Positions 1 through 5,975 of a stretch of 6,370 bases of DNA are shown one piece after another. The stretch is taken from the NCBI GenBank assembly GCA_022771185.1, contig JALFCJ010000001.1, forward strand, positions 1 to 6,370, given 5' to 3'. The translations under genes were made by a program, and so were the position numbers. A model generated the notes under the pieces. It was given only the letters and a program-made list of their open reading frames with translations, was not told the origin of the DNA and searched no databases. Within the stretch, counting starts at the first letter, position 1; each line of letters opens with the position of its first letter. The stretch comes from Spirochaetales bacterium. Its GTDB lineage: Bacteria; Spirochaetota; Spirochaetia; Sphaerochaetales; Sphaerochaetaceae.

Positions 1-86
1 AGAACAAGGGATGAGCAAAGTTTCATCACTGCCAAAAACAACACTATTCCAATAAAGGAAACTATCCCTTTTGTTCTCTTATCCAT
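1..86 (-). CDS. N-terminus of a membrane-anchored protein, cut by window edge
   Basis: Only the first 28 codons are present, and the gene runs leftward out of the window. The start ATG is at 86-84. It is preceded at 6 bases by a strong Shine-Dalgarno GGAGGG (complement of 93-98), and a perfect TATAAT -10 box lies just upstream, so a real gene start is well supported although the piece is short. The peptide begins MDKRTKGIVSFIG: a short positively charged head, then a hydrophobic stretch (about residues 8-20), then KLCSSLVL. This looks like an N-terminal membrane anchor or uncleaved signal. A Cys follows the hydrophobic run, but the residues before it (MKL) are a poor lipobox, so a lipoprotein is not favoured. 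The family is not recognisable from this much sequence. It is divergent from trmJ and shares the 69-base intergenic region with it. Confidence 0.72.
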   Translation of the reverse strand, partial: MDKRTKGIVSFIGIVLFLAVMKLCSSLV

Positions 87-104
87 AATATTCCCTCCGC
101 CTTG

Positions 105-134
105 ATTATATTTCGCAATAGCAAAAGGGAGCAA
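105..134 (-). promoter_or_regulatory. Promoter for the leftward membrane-protein gene
   Basis: On the minus strand there is a perfect -10 TATAAT (110-105) and a weak -35 TTGCTC (134-129) with an 18-base spacer. The predicted transcription start near 98 puts the Shine-Dalgarno GGAGGG at the very 5' end of the mRNA, 12 bases ahead of the ATG at 86. The -10 box is strong evidence; the -35 matches consensus only in its TTG. Confidence 0.5.
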
Positions 135-141
135 TATTGTC

Positions 142-147
142 TAAAAT
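142..147 (+). promoter_or_regulatory. Possible -10 box giving leaderless trmJ mRNA
   Basis: TAAAAT (5 of 6 consensus) lies 8 bases before the trmJ ATG, so transcription would begin about 2 bases ahead of the start codon. No convincing -35 box is seen 16-18 bases upstream. Together with the missing Shine-Dalgarno this suggests a leaderless or nearly leaderless message. A GGGAG at 127-131 is too far away (about 24 bases) to serve as a ribosome binding site. Confidence 0.35.
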
Positions 148-155
148 AAAAAAAT

Positions 156-905
156 ATGGAAAACAACACAAATATCCAATGGGCGGATAGAATTGAAATT
201 GTCCTTGTGGAAACCCAGGACGGAGCAAATATAGGATCAGTTTGCAGAGCTATGAAGACTATGGGCCTCACTAAGCTCACTATAGTCGGAGACAGAGTAT
301 ATGACGAGAACAGAGTGAGGACTCTGGCTCTCCATGCTTCAGACCTTTGGGAAAACGCAAGAAGAGTCAGTACTCTGGACGAAGCTCTATCTGACTCCAT
401 CTTCTCTGTAGGAGCCACCAGAAGAAGAGGAAAGTTCAGAAAAATGAGTTCCTACTCCCCCGAGCAGCTGGCGGCTAAGATTTCTTCTCTTCCAGAAGGA
501 AAAGTCTCCATTGTATTCGGGAGGGAATCGGATGGACTGAGAGACGACGAAGTAAATAAGTGTGCAGCAATATGCACCATCCCTACTTCCCCTCTCTTTC
601 CTTCTTTAAATCTCTCACAAGCTGTCCAGATCATATCCTATGCCCTCTTTACAGGAAATATGGAGTACAAGAGCGGCATGGTGGCTGTAGATAAGAACAG
701 GATAGGAAAAGCAGTAGATGGCATGAGCCATCACCTGGAAGCCATCGGCTACTATAAATGGGATGAAGAGAAGAAATGGACGGAGCAGTTTCTCTCTGAC
801 GTCATCGAAAGGGCAGCCCTGAGTGAAAGCGAACTACAACGCTTTGAAAAAATATTCACAAAAACAGAATCCATAGTAAAATTCAAGAATCAGGATGAAG
901 AGTAA
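156..905 (+). CDS. trmJ: tRNA (cytidine/uridine-2'-O-)-methyltransferase, TrmJ type
   Basis: This is a SPOUT-class (TrmH/LasT family) RNA methyltransferase of 249 residues, close to the usual TrmJ length. The three SPOUT motifs are visible: motif 1 NIGSVCRAMKTMG (residues 25-37, with N25 and R31), motif 2 VFGRESDGL (120-128, with the F-G-x-E-x-x-G-L core), and motif 3 around PSLNLSQAVQ (149-158), which forms the knotted SAM-binding site. The C-terminal part (about 185-249, with ERAALSESELQRFEKIF) resembles the helical extension of TrmJ rather than the shorter TrmL. Known TrmJ enzymes use S-adenosylmethionine to methylate the ribose of nucleotide 32 in the tRNA anticodon loop. The start is forced: an in-frame TAA at 147-149 precedes the ATG, and no Shine-Dalgarno lies in front of it. 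It is followed after 10 bases by the DUF362 gene, so the two are probably cotranscribed. A different RNA target within the LasT family cannot be excluded. Confidence 0.86.
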   Translation: MENNTNIQWADRIEIVLVETQDGANIGSVCRAMKTMGLTKLTIVGDRVYDENRVRTLALHASDLWENARRVSTLDEALSDSIFSVGATRRRGKFRKMSSYSPEQLAAKISSLPEGKVSIVFGRESDGLRDDEVNKCAAICTIPTSPLFPSLNLSQAVQIISYALFTGNMEYKSGMVAVDKNRIGKAVDGMSHHLEAIGYYKWDEEKKWTEQFLSDVIERAALSESELQRFEKIFTKTESIVKFKNQDEE

Positions 906-909
906 GGAG
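904..909 (+). promoter_or_regulatory. Shine-Dalgarno that fixes the DUF362 start
   Basis: AAGGAG begins in the trmJ stop codon (903-905) and is 6 bases before ATG 916. It selects 916 over the upstream in-frame ATG at 895 and makes translational coupling to trmJ likely. Confidence 0.75.
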
Positions 910-915
910 AAAATT

Positions 916-2022
916 ATGGCATCAAAAGTATACTTTACCGACATGAGGACAAGAAACGACCAGTGTCTCCAAGATAAGTTATTGAAACTTATCAGAAAGG
1001 CTGGTTTCGACTCTATAGACTTTAAAGACCATTATGCAGCTATAAAGCTTCACTTTGGAGAACTTGGGAACTTGGCTTTCTTAAGGCCAAACTGGGCAAA
1101 GACTGTTGTAGACGAAATAAAGAAAGAGGGAGGAAAAGCCTTCCTTACTGATTGTAATACACTCTACGTAGGATCAAGAAAGAACGCTATCGACCACCTT
1201 GAAACGGCAACTCTCAATGGCTTTGGCCCTCTTACTACAGGAGCACACGTTATTATTGCAGACGGCCTAAAAGGTGACGACGATATCGAAGTACCAGTAA
1301 TCGGAGGAGAGTATGTAAAGAACGCTAAGATCGGTAGAGCCATTATGGATGCTGATATCTTTATCTCCCTCACTCACTTCAAGGGCCATGAAGCTACAGG
1401 ATTCGGCGGTGCATTGAAGAATATCGGAATGGGCTCAGGCTCCAGAAGAGGTAAGATGGAACAGCACAACCAGGGTAAGCCCAGGGTAATCACCGATAAG
1501 TGTGTAGGCTGCCATAAGTGTGCTTCAGCCTGTGCCCACAGTGCTCCTACATTTGAAAACGGCAAGTGCAGAATTGACGTAGACAAGTGTGTAGGATGCG
1601 GACGCTGTCTCCCGGTCTGCCCGAAGAACGCTATTGTCCCTACAGTAGAGAACTCTGTACAGATGCTTAACTGCAGAATGATGGAATATGCAAAGGCTGT
1701 ATTGGATGGTAGACCTCAGTTCCATATCTCCATCGTTACTGATGTATCTCCTCTCTGCGACTGCTATGGCTTAAATGATGCTCCGATTGTACCGAATATC
1801 GGTATATTTGCATCCTTCGACCCTGTAGCAATCGACCAGGCTTGTGCAGATAAAGTCAATGCCGCTCCTATTCTCTCCTCATCTGCTCTGGGAGACCTAA
1901 AGGAACACTCCCACGACCATTTCCATGATCTTCACCCAGATACAGACTGGAAGCATGGACTGGAGTACGCAGAAAAGATCGGAATCGGAACAAGAGACTA
2001 CGAACTTATTGAAGTTCTCTGA
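916..2022 (+). CDS. DUF362 protein with two [4Fe-4S] ferredoxin motifs
   Basis: A 368-residue cytoplasmic protein of the DUF362 family with an embedded bacterial-type ferredoxin domain. Cluster 1 is C196-x2-C199-x2-C202-x3-C206 and cluster 2 is C225-x2-C228-x2-C231-x3-C235-P, the classic pattern for two [4Fe-4S] clusters. The DUF362 part flanks them, with HFKGHEATGFGGALKNIGMG (154-173) before and FASFDPVAIDQAC (298-310) after. Other possible metal ligands are a CDC pair (281-283) and a His/Asp-rich segment HSHDHFHDLH (331-340). The reaction and electron partner of this family are not established to my knowledge; an electron-transfer or redox role is inferred from the clusters. The ATG at 916 is the best start: a Shine-Dalgarno AAGGAG (904-909) sits 6 bases ahead, overlapping the trmJ stop codon. 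An in-frame ATG at 895 inside trmJ has no such site. The gene ends with tandem stops TGA-TAA. Proximity to trmJ suggests co-transcription but not a shared pathway. Confidence 0.9.
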   Translation: MASKVYFTDMRTRNDQCLQDKLLKLIRKAGFDSIDFKDHYAAIKLHFGELGNLAFLRPNWAKTVVDEIKKEGGKAFLTDCNTLYVGSRKNAIDHLETATLNGFGPLTTGAHVIIADGLKGDDDIEVPVIGGEYVKNAKIGRAIMDADIFISLTHFKGHEATGFGGALKNIGMGSGSRRGKMEQHNQGKPRVITDKCVGCHKCASACAHSAPTFENGKCRIDVDKCVGCGRCLPVCPKNAIVPTVENSVQMLNCRMMEYAKAVLDGRPQFHISIVTDVSPLCDCYGLNDAPIVPNIGIFASFDPVAIDQACADKVNAAPILSSSALGDLKEHSHDHFHDLHPDTDWKHGLEYAEKIGIGTRDYELIEVL

Positions 2023-2047
2023 TAAACAAAAGACACAAAATGTCCAA

Positions 2048-2076
2048 TTGAAAGAGTCTCGACTATGCTTTAAATT
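2048..2076 (+). promoter_or_regulatory. Promoter of the small secreted-protein gene
   Basis: A -35 TTGAAA (2048-2053, 5 of 6) and -10 TAAATT (2071-2076, 4 of 6) are separated by exactly 17 bases. The predicted start of transcription falls on or next to the ATG at 2083, implying a leaderless mRNA. The spacer ends in TATGCTT, the same heptamer that lies near the -10 of the DUF2207 promoter. Confidence 0.5.
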
Positions 2077-2082
2077 ATTTGC

Positions 2083-2664
2083 ATGAAAAAACTCATAGTT
2101 TTGGCATTTTGTGTTTTATTTTTTGTTTCAGGCATCTTTGCAGAAGATGTAGTCACCCCAAAAAAGAATCATATTGCTCTCTCGACAGGTATTTTTACCA
2201 CTAAGATTGAGTATACGAGAGATATCTCAAGATGGGAAATCGGAGGAGGAATCGAATCCGGTTTTCCAAATCTATTCATCGAAGCGATGGTATCAAACCC
2301 GGACAATGTATTAAAAAACCTTAAAGACAGCATTACTCTTTTCGCTGCAGTAAATGCATATGGTTCTTTTGATTTGATCCCCTCAGAAAGACATGATTTG
2401 GATTTAGGAATTAATATCCAGGGGCTTTATCTCAATCTATTCGAGAATAATGTTCTAGGTACCATTCTCTATGGAAAAGTTAGATATGCATTTAACTTCT
2501 CTAAAGGTGGAAGGATATTTATTGAAGCTCAAGTTCCTACCGTTTCTTATTCTTACAATATTGATAGCAACGAAGGAGGTTTCTCTTATATTACCTCCGG
2601 AGAAGGATTATTACCTCTAGTAGGATTATTCGGAACCAAGATAGGTTACGCTTTCGCTTTCTAG
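2083..2664 (+). CDS. Small secreted, probably outer-membrane beta-barrel protein; family not recognised
   Basis: 193 residues. A clear Sec signal peptide runs from MKK through a hydrophobic core to a likely signal peptidase I site after GIFA (residues 17-20, A20|E21), leaving a mature protein of about 173 residues. The mature part has no transmembrane helices. It consists of alternating aromatic/hydrophobic stretches with glycines (for example WEIGGGIESGF, LDLGINIQGLYL, ILYGKVRYAFNF) and ends KIGYAFAF. A terminal Phe after an amphipathic strand is the typical beta-signal of outer-membrane barrels, so an 8-10 strand barrel is inferred. The start is forced: an in-frame TAA (2071-2073) lies just upstream, and there is no Shine-Dalgarno. 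Hand-counted lines of this gene are about 37% GC, against about 52% for a line of the DUF362 gene, and it has its own promoter, so it is probably a separate unit. I do not recognise the family; a soluble periplasmic beta protein is the main alternative. Confidence 0.8.
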   Translation: MKKLIVLAFCVLFFVSGIFAEDVVTPKKNHIALSTGIFTTKIEYTRDISRWEIGGGIESGFPNLFIEAMVSNPDNVLKNLKDSITLFAAVNAYGSFDLIPSERHDLDLGINIQGLYLNLFENNVLGTILYGKVRYAFNFSKGGRIFIEAQVPTVSYSYNIDSNEGGFSYITSGEGLLPLVGLFGTKIGYAFAF

Positions 2665-2693
2665 GTACTTTTTGACAAGAAGCATTTATGGAA

Positions 2694-2718
2694 GAAGCCC
2701 GCATTTTCTGCGGGCTTC
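2694..2718. terminator. Bidirectional hairpin terminator between convergent genes
   Basis: A perfect 10-bp stem, GAAGCCCGCA / TGCGGGCTTC, with a 5-base loop (2704-2708). It lies 29 bases past the stop of the secreted-protein gene and 25 bases past the mnmA stop on the other strand. The T-tracts are imperfect on both sides (ATTCAT on plus, TTCC on minus), but the GC-rich stem between two convergent stops makes a shared terminator the natural reading. Confidence 0.8.
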
Positions 2719-2743
2719 ATTCATAGAATGTTTTGACCTATGG

Positions 2744-3817
2744 TTACTCTGCTCTCTCAATGACTCCGCTGGCTATTACTCTATCCCCGTCATATACTAC
2801 AGCGCTTTGTCCAGGAGTAGCAGCCTTAACTGGGTTTATAAACTCCAGTTCAAAGCCATCAGGAGTCTTAGTGGCATAAGCATCGAGCCCTGGGCTTGTG
2901 GAACGAATCTTTGCACTATAGACTTTGCCTTTCTCGAAGTCTTCGTCTCCGATCCAATTGGCATTTAAAGCAACGACCTTTGTCTCTCTTGTAGCCTTCT
3001 CGGTTCCCACGATTACTTCGTTTCTCTTACTATCTAATGCCACTACATACAAAGGCTCGGAGTAAGCAATGCCAAGACCCTTTCTCTGCCCTATTGTATA
3101 GTGCCAGAAACCATTATGTGTTCCGATTACTTTTCCAGTATCGGAGAGGATGATCTTTCCTTTCCTGTCTTCTACATCCAATAGGTCGGTATAATCGCCA
3201 CTATAGAAATCCTGACTTTCATCCATACCTTCTCTATGAAGTCCCAATTCCACATCGATTTTTCTTACATCTTCCTTAGTCATGGAACCAAGAGGGAAGA
3301 TGATGGAAGAAAGCTGATTCTGAGAGAGACGGGAAAGAAAGTAAGACTGGTCTTTCTTTAAGTCTACAGCCTTCAATAGCTGCATTCTTCCATTCTCTCC
3401 TTTCTCAACTCTTGCATAATGACCGGTTGCAAAGTAATCGAAGTCAAAGAGACGACGGGAGCTTTCAACCATGGCACCGAACTTAATAAGAGTATTACAC
3501 CAGATACAAGGATTGGGAGTACGGCCATTAAGATACTCACTTTTGAAATTCTTCAAGACTGTAGTTTCATAGAGGTCTTTCAGATCTACTGTATGGTGGA
3601 CGATTCCCAGTTTCTCGCAGATTTCTTTAGTCTCTACGAGTTCATCCTCTTCCCTAGGATTATAACAAGAGTTAGAAGAAGGAGCCGGAGTAAGCTTATT
3701 GTCTTTCTTCCAAATAAGCATTGTAACGCCCTCTACTTCATAACCCGCTTTCTTTAATAAATATGCTGCAACAGAGGAGTCTATTCCTCCTGACATTCCT
3801 ACCATTACTTTTTTCAT
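2744..3817 (-). CDS. mnmA: tRNA-specific 2-thiouridylase MnmA, variant active site
   Basis: A 357-residue cytoplasmic enzyme of near-standard length. MnmA uses ATP and sulfur relayed from a cysteine desulfurase to make 2-thiouridine at wobble position 34 of Lys, Glu and Gln tRNAs. Visible landmarks are the PP-loop SGGIDSS (residues 9-15), GRTPNPCIWCNTLIKFG (98-114), ATGHYAR (130-136), KDQSYFLSRL (155-164), GQRKGLGI (243-250) and the C-terminal barrel with TPGQSAV (334-340). C107 matches E. coli Cys102, and C104 occupies the place of E. coli Asp99, giving a CxxC. The region that should carry the second catalytic Cys (E. coli Cys199, in DSTGICFIG) reads ESQDFYSGDY (200-209): it has no Cys and is several residues shorter. 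The only other cysteines are C51 and C67. The start MKKVMVGMSGG is standard, but no Shine-Dalgarno precedes it. It is convergent with the secreted-protein gene and divergent from the DUF2207 gene. Confidence 0.94.
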   Translation of the reverse strand: MKKVMVGMSGGIDSSVAAYLLKKAGYEVEGVTMLIWKKDNKLTPAPSSNSCYNPREEDELVETKEICEKLGIVHHTVDLKDLYETTVLKNFKSEYLNGRTPNPCIWCNTLIKFGAMVESSRRLFDFDYFATGHYARVEKGENGRMQLLKAVDLKKDQSYFLSRLSQNQLSSIIFPLGSMTKEDVRKIDVELGLHREGMDESQDFYSGDYTDLLDVEDRKGKIILSDTGKVIGTHNGFWHYTIGQRKGLGIAYSEPLYVVALDSKRNEVIVGTEKATRETKVVALNANWIGDEDFEKGKVYSAKIRSTSPGLDAYATKTPDGFELEFINPVKAATPGQSAVVYDGDRVIASGVIERAE

Positions 3818-3848
3818 GGAAGAGAGAATAACATAAAAAAACCCTATC

Positions 3849-3877
3849 TTTCCATTAGAAGCATATGCTTATATAAT
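3849..3877 (+). promoter_or_regulatory. Promoter of the DUF2207 gene
   Basis: A -35 TTTCCA (3849-3854, 4 of 6) and a perfect -10 TATAAT (3872-3877) are 17 bases apart. The predicted start near 3884 gives a short leader that includes the GAGG ribosome binding site. The -10 box overlaps a TTG codon at 3877 that is in frame with the gene, which rules that codon out as the translation start from this promoter. Confidence 0.65.
3859..3870. promoter_or_regulatory. 12-bp perfect palindrome in promoter spacer, candidate operator
   Basis: AAGCATATGCTT is its own reverse complement. It lies entirely between the -35 and -10 boxes of the DUF2207 promoter and about 42 bases upstream of the divergent mnmA start. 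A dimeric regulator bound there would block RNA polymerase. The position is directly observed; the regulator and its effect are inferred. Confidence 0.45.
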
Positions 3878-3884
3878 TGAACGC

Positions 3885-3888
3885 GAGG
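3885..3888 (+). promoter_or_regulatory. Ribosome binding site deciding the DUF2207 start
   Basis: GAGG sits 6 bases before ATG 3895 and 9 before ATG 3898. It supports one of these tandem ATGs over the upstream TTG at 3877. Confidence 0.6.
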
Positions 3889-3894
3889 TCAATT

Positions 3895-5760
3895 ATGATG
3901 AAGAAGATAATTTCATTATTACTTTTATCGTTTTTTGTAATGACTATATGGGCGGCAAACTATGAAATAGAAAGCTACGATATAGATATCAAGGCTGACA
4001 AGGATGGATGGCTGAACATCACTGAGACGTTGGATGTAAGGTTTCTTGAGAAGTGCCACGGTATCTACAGAGATATCCAGTATTCTTTCGATAATCCCAA
4101 TGGAAACTCTTTCGACAAAGTAGAGGCCGATATAACGGATATAAGCGCCACTTCCCTTTATAAGACAGAGAAAGAAGACGGAGTGCTTCGTCTGACTCTT
4201 GGAGACTCAAAAGAGTATGCAAGAGACAACGAAACATACAAAATTCAATATAGTTATCGTCTCGATTACAACAGGACTGAGGGGTATGATGAGCTTTACT
4301 ATAATATCGTCTCTCCTGCTTGGGACACTTCCATCAAAAATATAACTTGGTCAATTACTCTCCCGAAGCCTGTAGAAAAAGACAGAATATGGGTTACTGA
4401 AGGAAAAGAAGGTGGAACAAGAAGCGGCAGCTTCACCCTCTCTGGCAACAACACTGTTCTAAAGGGTGAAAAAGAGCTTCTCCTTCCCTATTCCGCCATT
4501 ACTCTAAGAGTGGAGATGGATGAAGGTTATTGGAAAGGTTGGGCTTCTCCCACCGATAACTCCAAGCCATTTGTCACAATTGGCTTAATCATTGCATTTA
4601 TCTTTGCTCTCTCTGCTTTTATCGCCTGGACTCTTTATGGAAAAGACAAACCTCTCGATACATCTGGAGAGAGAAATACTCCTCCAGAGGGCATAAACCC
4701 GATGGAAGCAGGCTTTATCATCGACCAAAGCGCCTCTGTAGAGAAAGAAGGCTTTGCAATGATCTTCAAATGGGCTGAAGAAGGAAGGCTCACTGTCAGA
4801 GAGACAGAGGGCAATAAAAAGAATGATAAGTCTTCTTTCACTTTTACTAAACTCAAGGATCTCGACAGCACAGCCAAGGAGAGTGAAATATCCCTATTTG
4901 ACTCTATATTCTTTAAAGATGAAGTGACTATGGAAGAAATGGTAAATCATGGTTTTGCCAATGATTTTGTATCTAAAGTCATGAAGAACCTGACAAAAGA
5001 GAACAAAAGCCACAAAGAGAGGAAGAGCGTAATACTACAGGGAGTATTCCTCTCTCTTGGATTTATATGCGCTATCGCATCTGCTATCCTTTTCTCTCAG
5101 CGCCACCCAGGACTACTTTCTTTCTTGATGGTTCTATGTTTTATAATCCCATCATTCTTAACTGCTCTGGTCTTCGCTCTATATAGCGAAAGCGGAAAGA
5201 TATGGAATAAGAGTTCTAAGGTTATTGTTTCAGTACTTATAGTTATAGTTCTTCTTTTAGGCTTGCTATTTAACATTCTGTTAGTTCATGAAGCTCAGCT
5301 TTCCTTCTTTACACTATCCTCGGTTATTACATCATACTTTATGTTTATCATTGGAATGGCTGTATCAGGGCTGATGGATAAAAAGAGCGACGAAGGAAAT
5401 GAGAAACTAAAAGAGTGCGTTGAATACAGAAACTACCTCACCTCTCTATTGGAAGGAAAAACAAAGCCAACAGAAGAAGACAAGAAAATCTGGGGTACAC
5501 ACATGGCTTATGCTCTTGCCTTAGGCCTTAAGACTAAGGGAGAGAACCTGGATATGGATATGCCTCAGCCTACATGGTTCTATGGCCCGGGCTGGCAGAA
5601 CGGATGGTTTACATATTACATCCTCTTCCACTCCTGCTCTTCTTCTTATTCTACTGCCGTATTCAATTCCACAGGCTCCACAACACCGGGAGGAGGCGGA
5701 TTCTCATCCGCAGGCTTCTCTGGTGGTGGATTCTCCGGTGGAGGTGGCGGAAGCTGGTAA
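3895..5760 (+). CDS. DUF2207 family membrane protein with glycine-rich C-terminus
   Basis: 621 residues. A signal peptide (MMKKIISLLLLSFF..., likely cleaved after IWA at 18-20) is followed by an extracytoplasmic beta-rich domain (about 22-210). This opens with YEIESYDIDIKADKDGWLNI and later GIYRDIQ, the hallmarks of DUF2207. Next come a transmembrane helix (about 227-247), a cytoplasmic segment (about 250-375, with FKWAEEGRLTV), and a cluster of four more helices (about 379-399, 407-429, 442-464, 471-493). A soluble region with EYRNYLTSLLEG and HMAYALALGL (510-545) leads to a tail of Ser, Phe and Gly ending GGGFSGGGGGSW (610-621), all typical of the family. The molecular function of DUF2207 is not known to me; an envelope role is inferred. 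The start chosen is ATG 3895 (ATG 3898 directly follows it) because GAGG (3885-3888) lies 6 bases ahead. The in-frame TTG at 3877 lies in the -10 box. It is monocistronic between its own promoter and terminator. Confidence 0.9.
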   Translation: MMKKIISLLLLSFFVMTIWAANYEIESYDIDIKADKDGWLNITETLDVRFLEKCHGIYRDIQYSFDNPNGNSFDKVEADITDISATSLYKTEKEDGVLRLTLGDSKEYARDNETYKIQYSYRLDYNRTEGYDELYYNIVSPAWDTSIKNITWSITLPKPVEKDRIWVTEGKEGGTRSGSFTLSGNNTVLKGEKELLLPYSAITLRVEMDEGYWKGWASPTDNSKPFVTIGLIIAFIFALSAFIAWTLYGKDKPLDTSGERNTPPEGINPMEAGFIIDQSASVEKEGFAMIFKWAEEGRLTVRETEGNKKNDKSSFTFTKLKDLDSTAKESEISLFDSIFFKDEVTMEEMVNHGFANDFVSKVMKNLTKENKSHKERKSVILQGVFLSLGFICAIASAILFSQRHPGLLSFLMVLCFIIPSFLTALVFALYSESGKIWNKSSKVIVSVLIVIVLLLGLLFNILLVHEAQLSFFTLSSVITSYFMFIIGMAVSGLMDKKSDEGNEKLKECVEYRNYLTSLLEGKTKPTEEDKKIWGTHMAYALALGLKTKGENLDMDMPQPTWFYGPGWQNGWFTYYILFHSCSSSYSTAVFNSTGSTTPGGGGFSSAGFSGGGFSGGGGGSW

Positions 5761-5766
5761 CGATGG

Positions 5767-5795
5767 ACTGTCAGGTATTGCCTGGCAGTTTTTTT
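5767..5795 (+). terminator. Intrinsic terminator of the DUF2207 gene
   Basis: A 9-bp stem ACTGTCAGG / CCTGGCAGT (one G-U pair) with a 5-base loop TATTG runs directly into seven Ts (5789-5795). It starts 6 bases after the stop codon. This is a canonical Rho-independent terminator. Confidence 0.9.
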
Positions 5796-5816
5796 CTTGT
5801 TGAAAATCAAAAAAAC

Positions 5817-5831
5817 TTCAAAAACTTTGAA
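5817..5831. repeat. Short inverted repeat upstream of the 5897 start
   Basis: TTCAAA-AAC-TTTGAA is a perfect 6-bp dyad with a 3-base centre, in an A-rich stretch after the terminator. It could be an operator for whatever is transcribed toward 5897, or chance in AT-rich sequence. Confidence 0.2.
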
Positions 5832-5885
5832 AAGTGTCCTCTTTTGCCCCTGTCTGGCACCTCCTTTTATGGTTATGGTTTTATT

Positions 5886-5923
5886 GGAGGAACGAAATGA
5901 AAGAAAAAAAGATGAACCTGTAA
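5886..5923 (+). pseudogene. Strong ribosome binding site and eight-codon start, possibly an interrupted gene
   Basis: GGAGG (5886-5890) lies 6 bases before ATG 5897, the best-formed translation start in this part of the window. The frame reads MKEKKMNL and stops at TAA 5921-5923. Eight codons are too few for an ordinary gene. The inserted IS200/IS605 element begins somewhere between here and the hairpin at 5949. A simple reading is that the 5' end of a host gene has been separated from its body by the insertion, with the rest beyond the right end of the element, outside the window. Weak promoter-like boxes (TTGCCC 5844-5849, TATGGT 5868-5873, spacer 18) lie upstream. Alternatives are a leader peptide or a fortuitous site. 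Confidence 0.3.
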
Positions 5924-5948
5924 TGCCTAAATTTACACTATCGCAGAA

Positions 5949-5967
5949 ATGGATTTATAAAATCCAT
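5949..5967. repeat. Outer hairpin at IS left end
   Basis: ATGGATTT / AAATCCAT, a perfect 8-bp stem with a 3-base ATA loop. It is separated by only 8 bases from the next hairpin. IS200/IS605 elements carry subterminal imperfect palindromes recognised by TnpA as folded single strands, so this may be part of the left end. It could instead be host sequence flanking the element. There is no T-tract, so it is not an intrinsic terminator. Confidence 0.45.
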
Positions 5968-5975
5968 GCGGGAAG

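Noticed and set aside
115..139. GCAATA direct repeat (115-120, 131-136) and the palindrome CAATATTG (132-139)
   Set aside because: They are short and AT-rich, and can arise by chance. There is no second copy elsewhere in the window to support a regulatory role.
62..418. 118-residue minus-strand reading frame
   Set aside because: It is antisense to trmJ, whose family motifs are unmistakable. The real minus-strand gene here starts at 86 in another frame with its own Shine-Dalgarno.
895..915. Upstream in-frame ATG for the DUF362 protein
   Set aside because: It lies inside the end of trmJ without a ribosome binding site. ATG 916 has AAGGAG at 6 bases.
2023..2047. Small hairpin GACA/TGTC after the DUF362 stop
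   Set aside because: The stem is only four base pairs and has no T-tract, too weak to call a terminator.
2672..2968. 98-residue plus-strand frame over the terminator
   Set aside because: It crosses the bidirectional hairpin and is antisense to the conserved C-terminus of mnmA.
3877..3894. TTG start for the DUF2207 protein
   Set aside because: The TTG overlaps the TATAAT -10 box, so it would not be in the mRNA. ATG 3895 has a Shine-Dalgarno and begins a proper signal peptide.
5845..5859. TGCC-N7-GGCA dyad
   Set aside because: Four-base arms with no extension; not distinguishable from chance.
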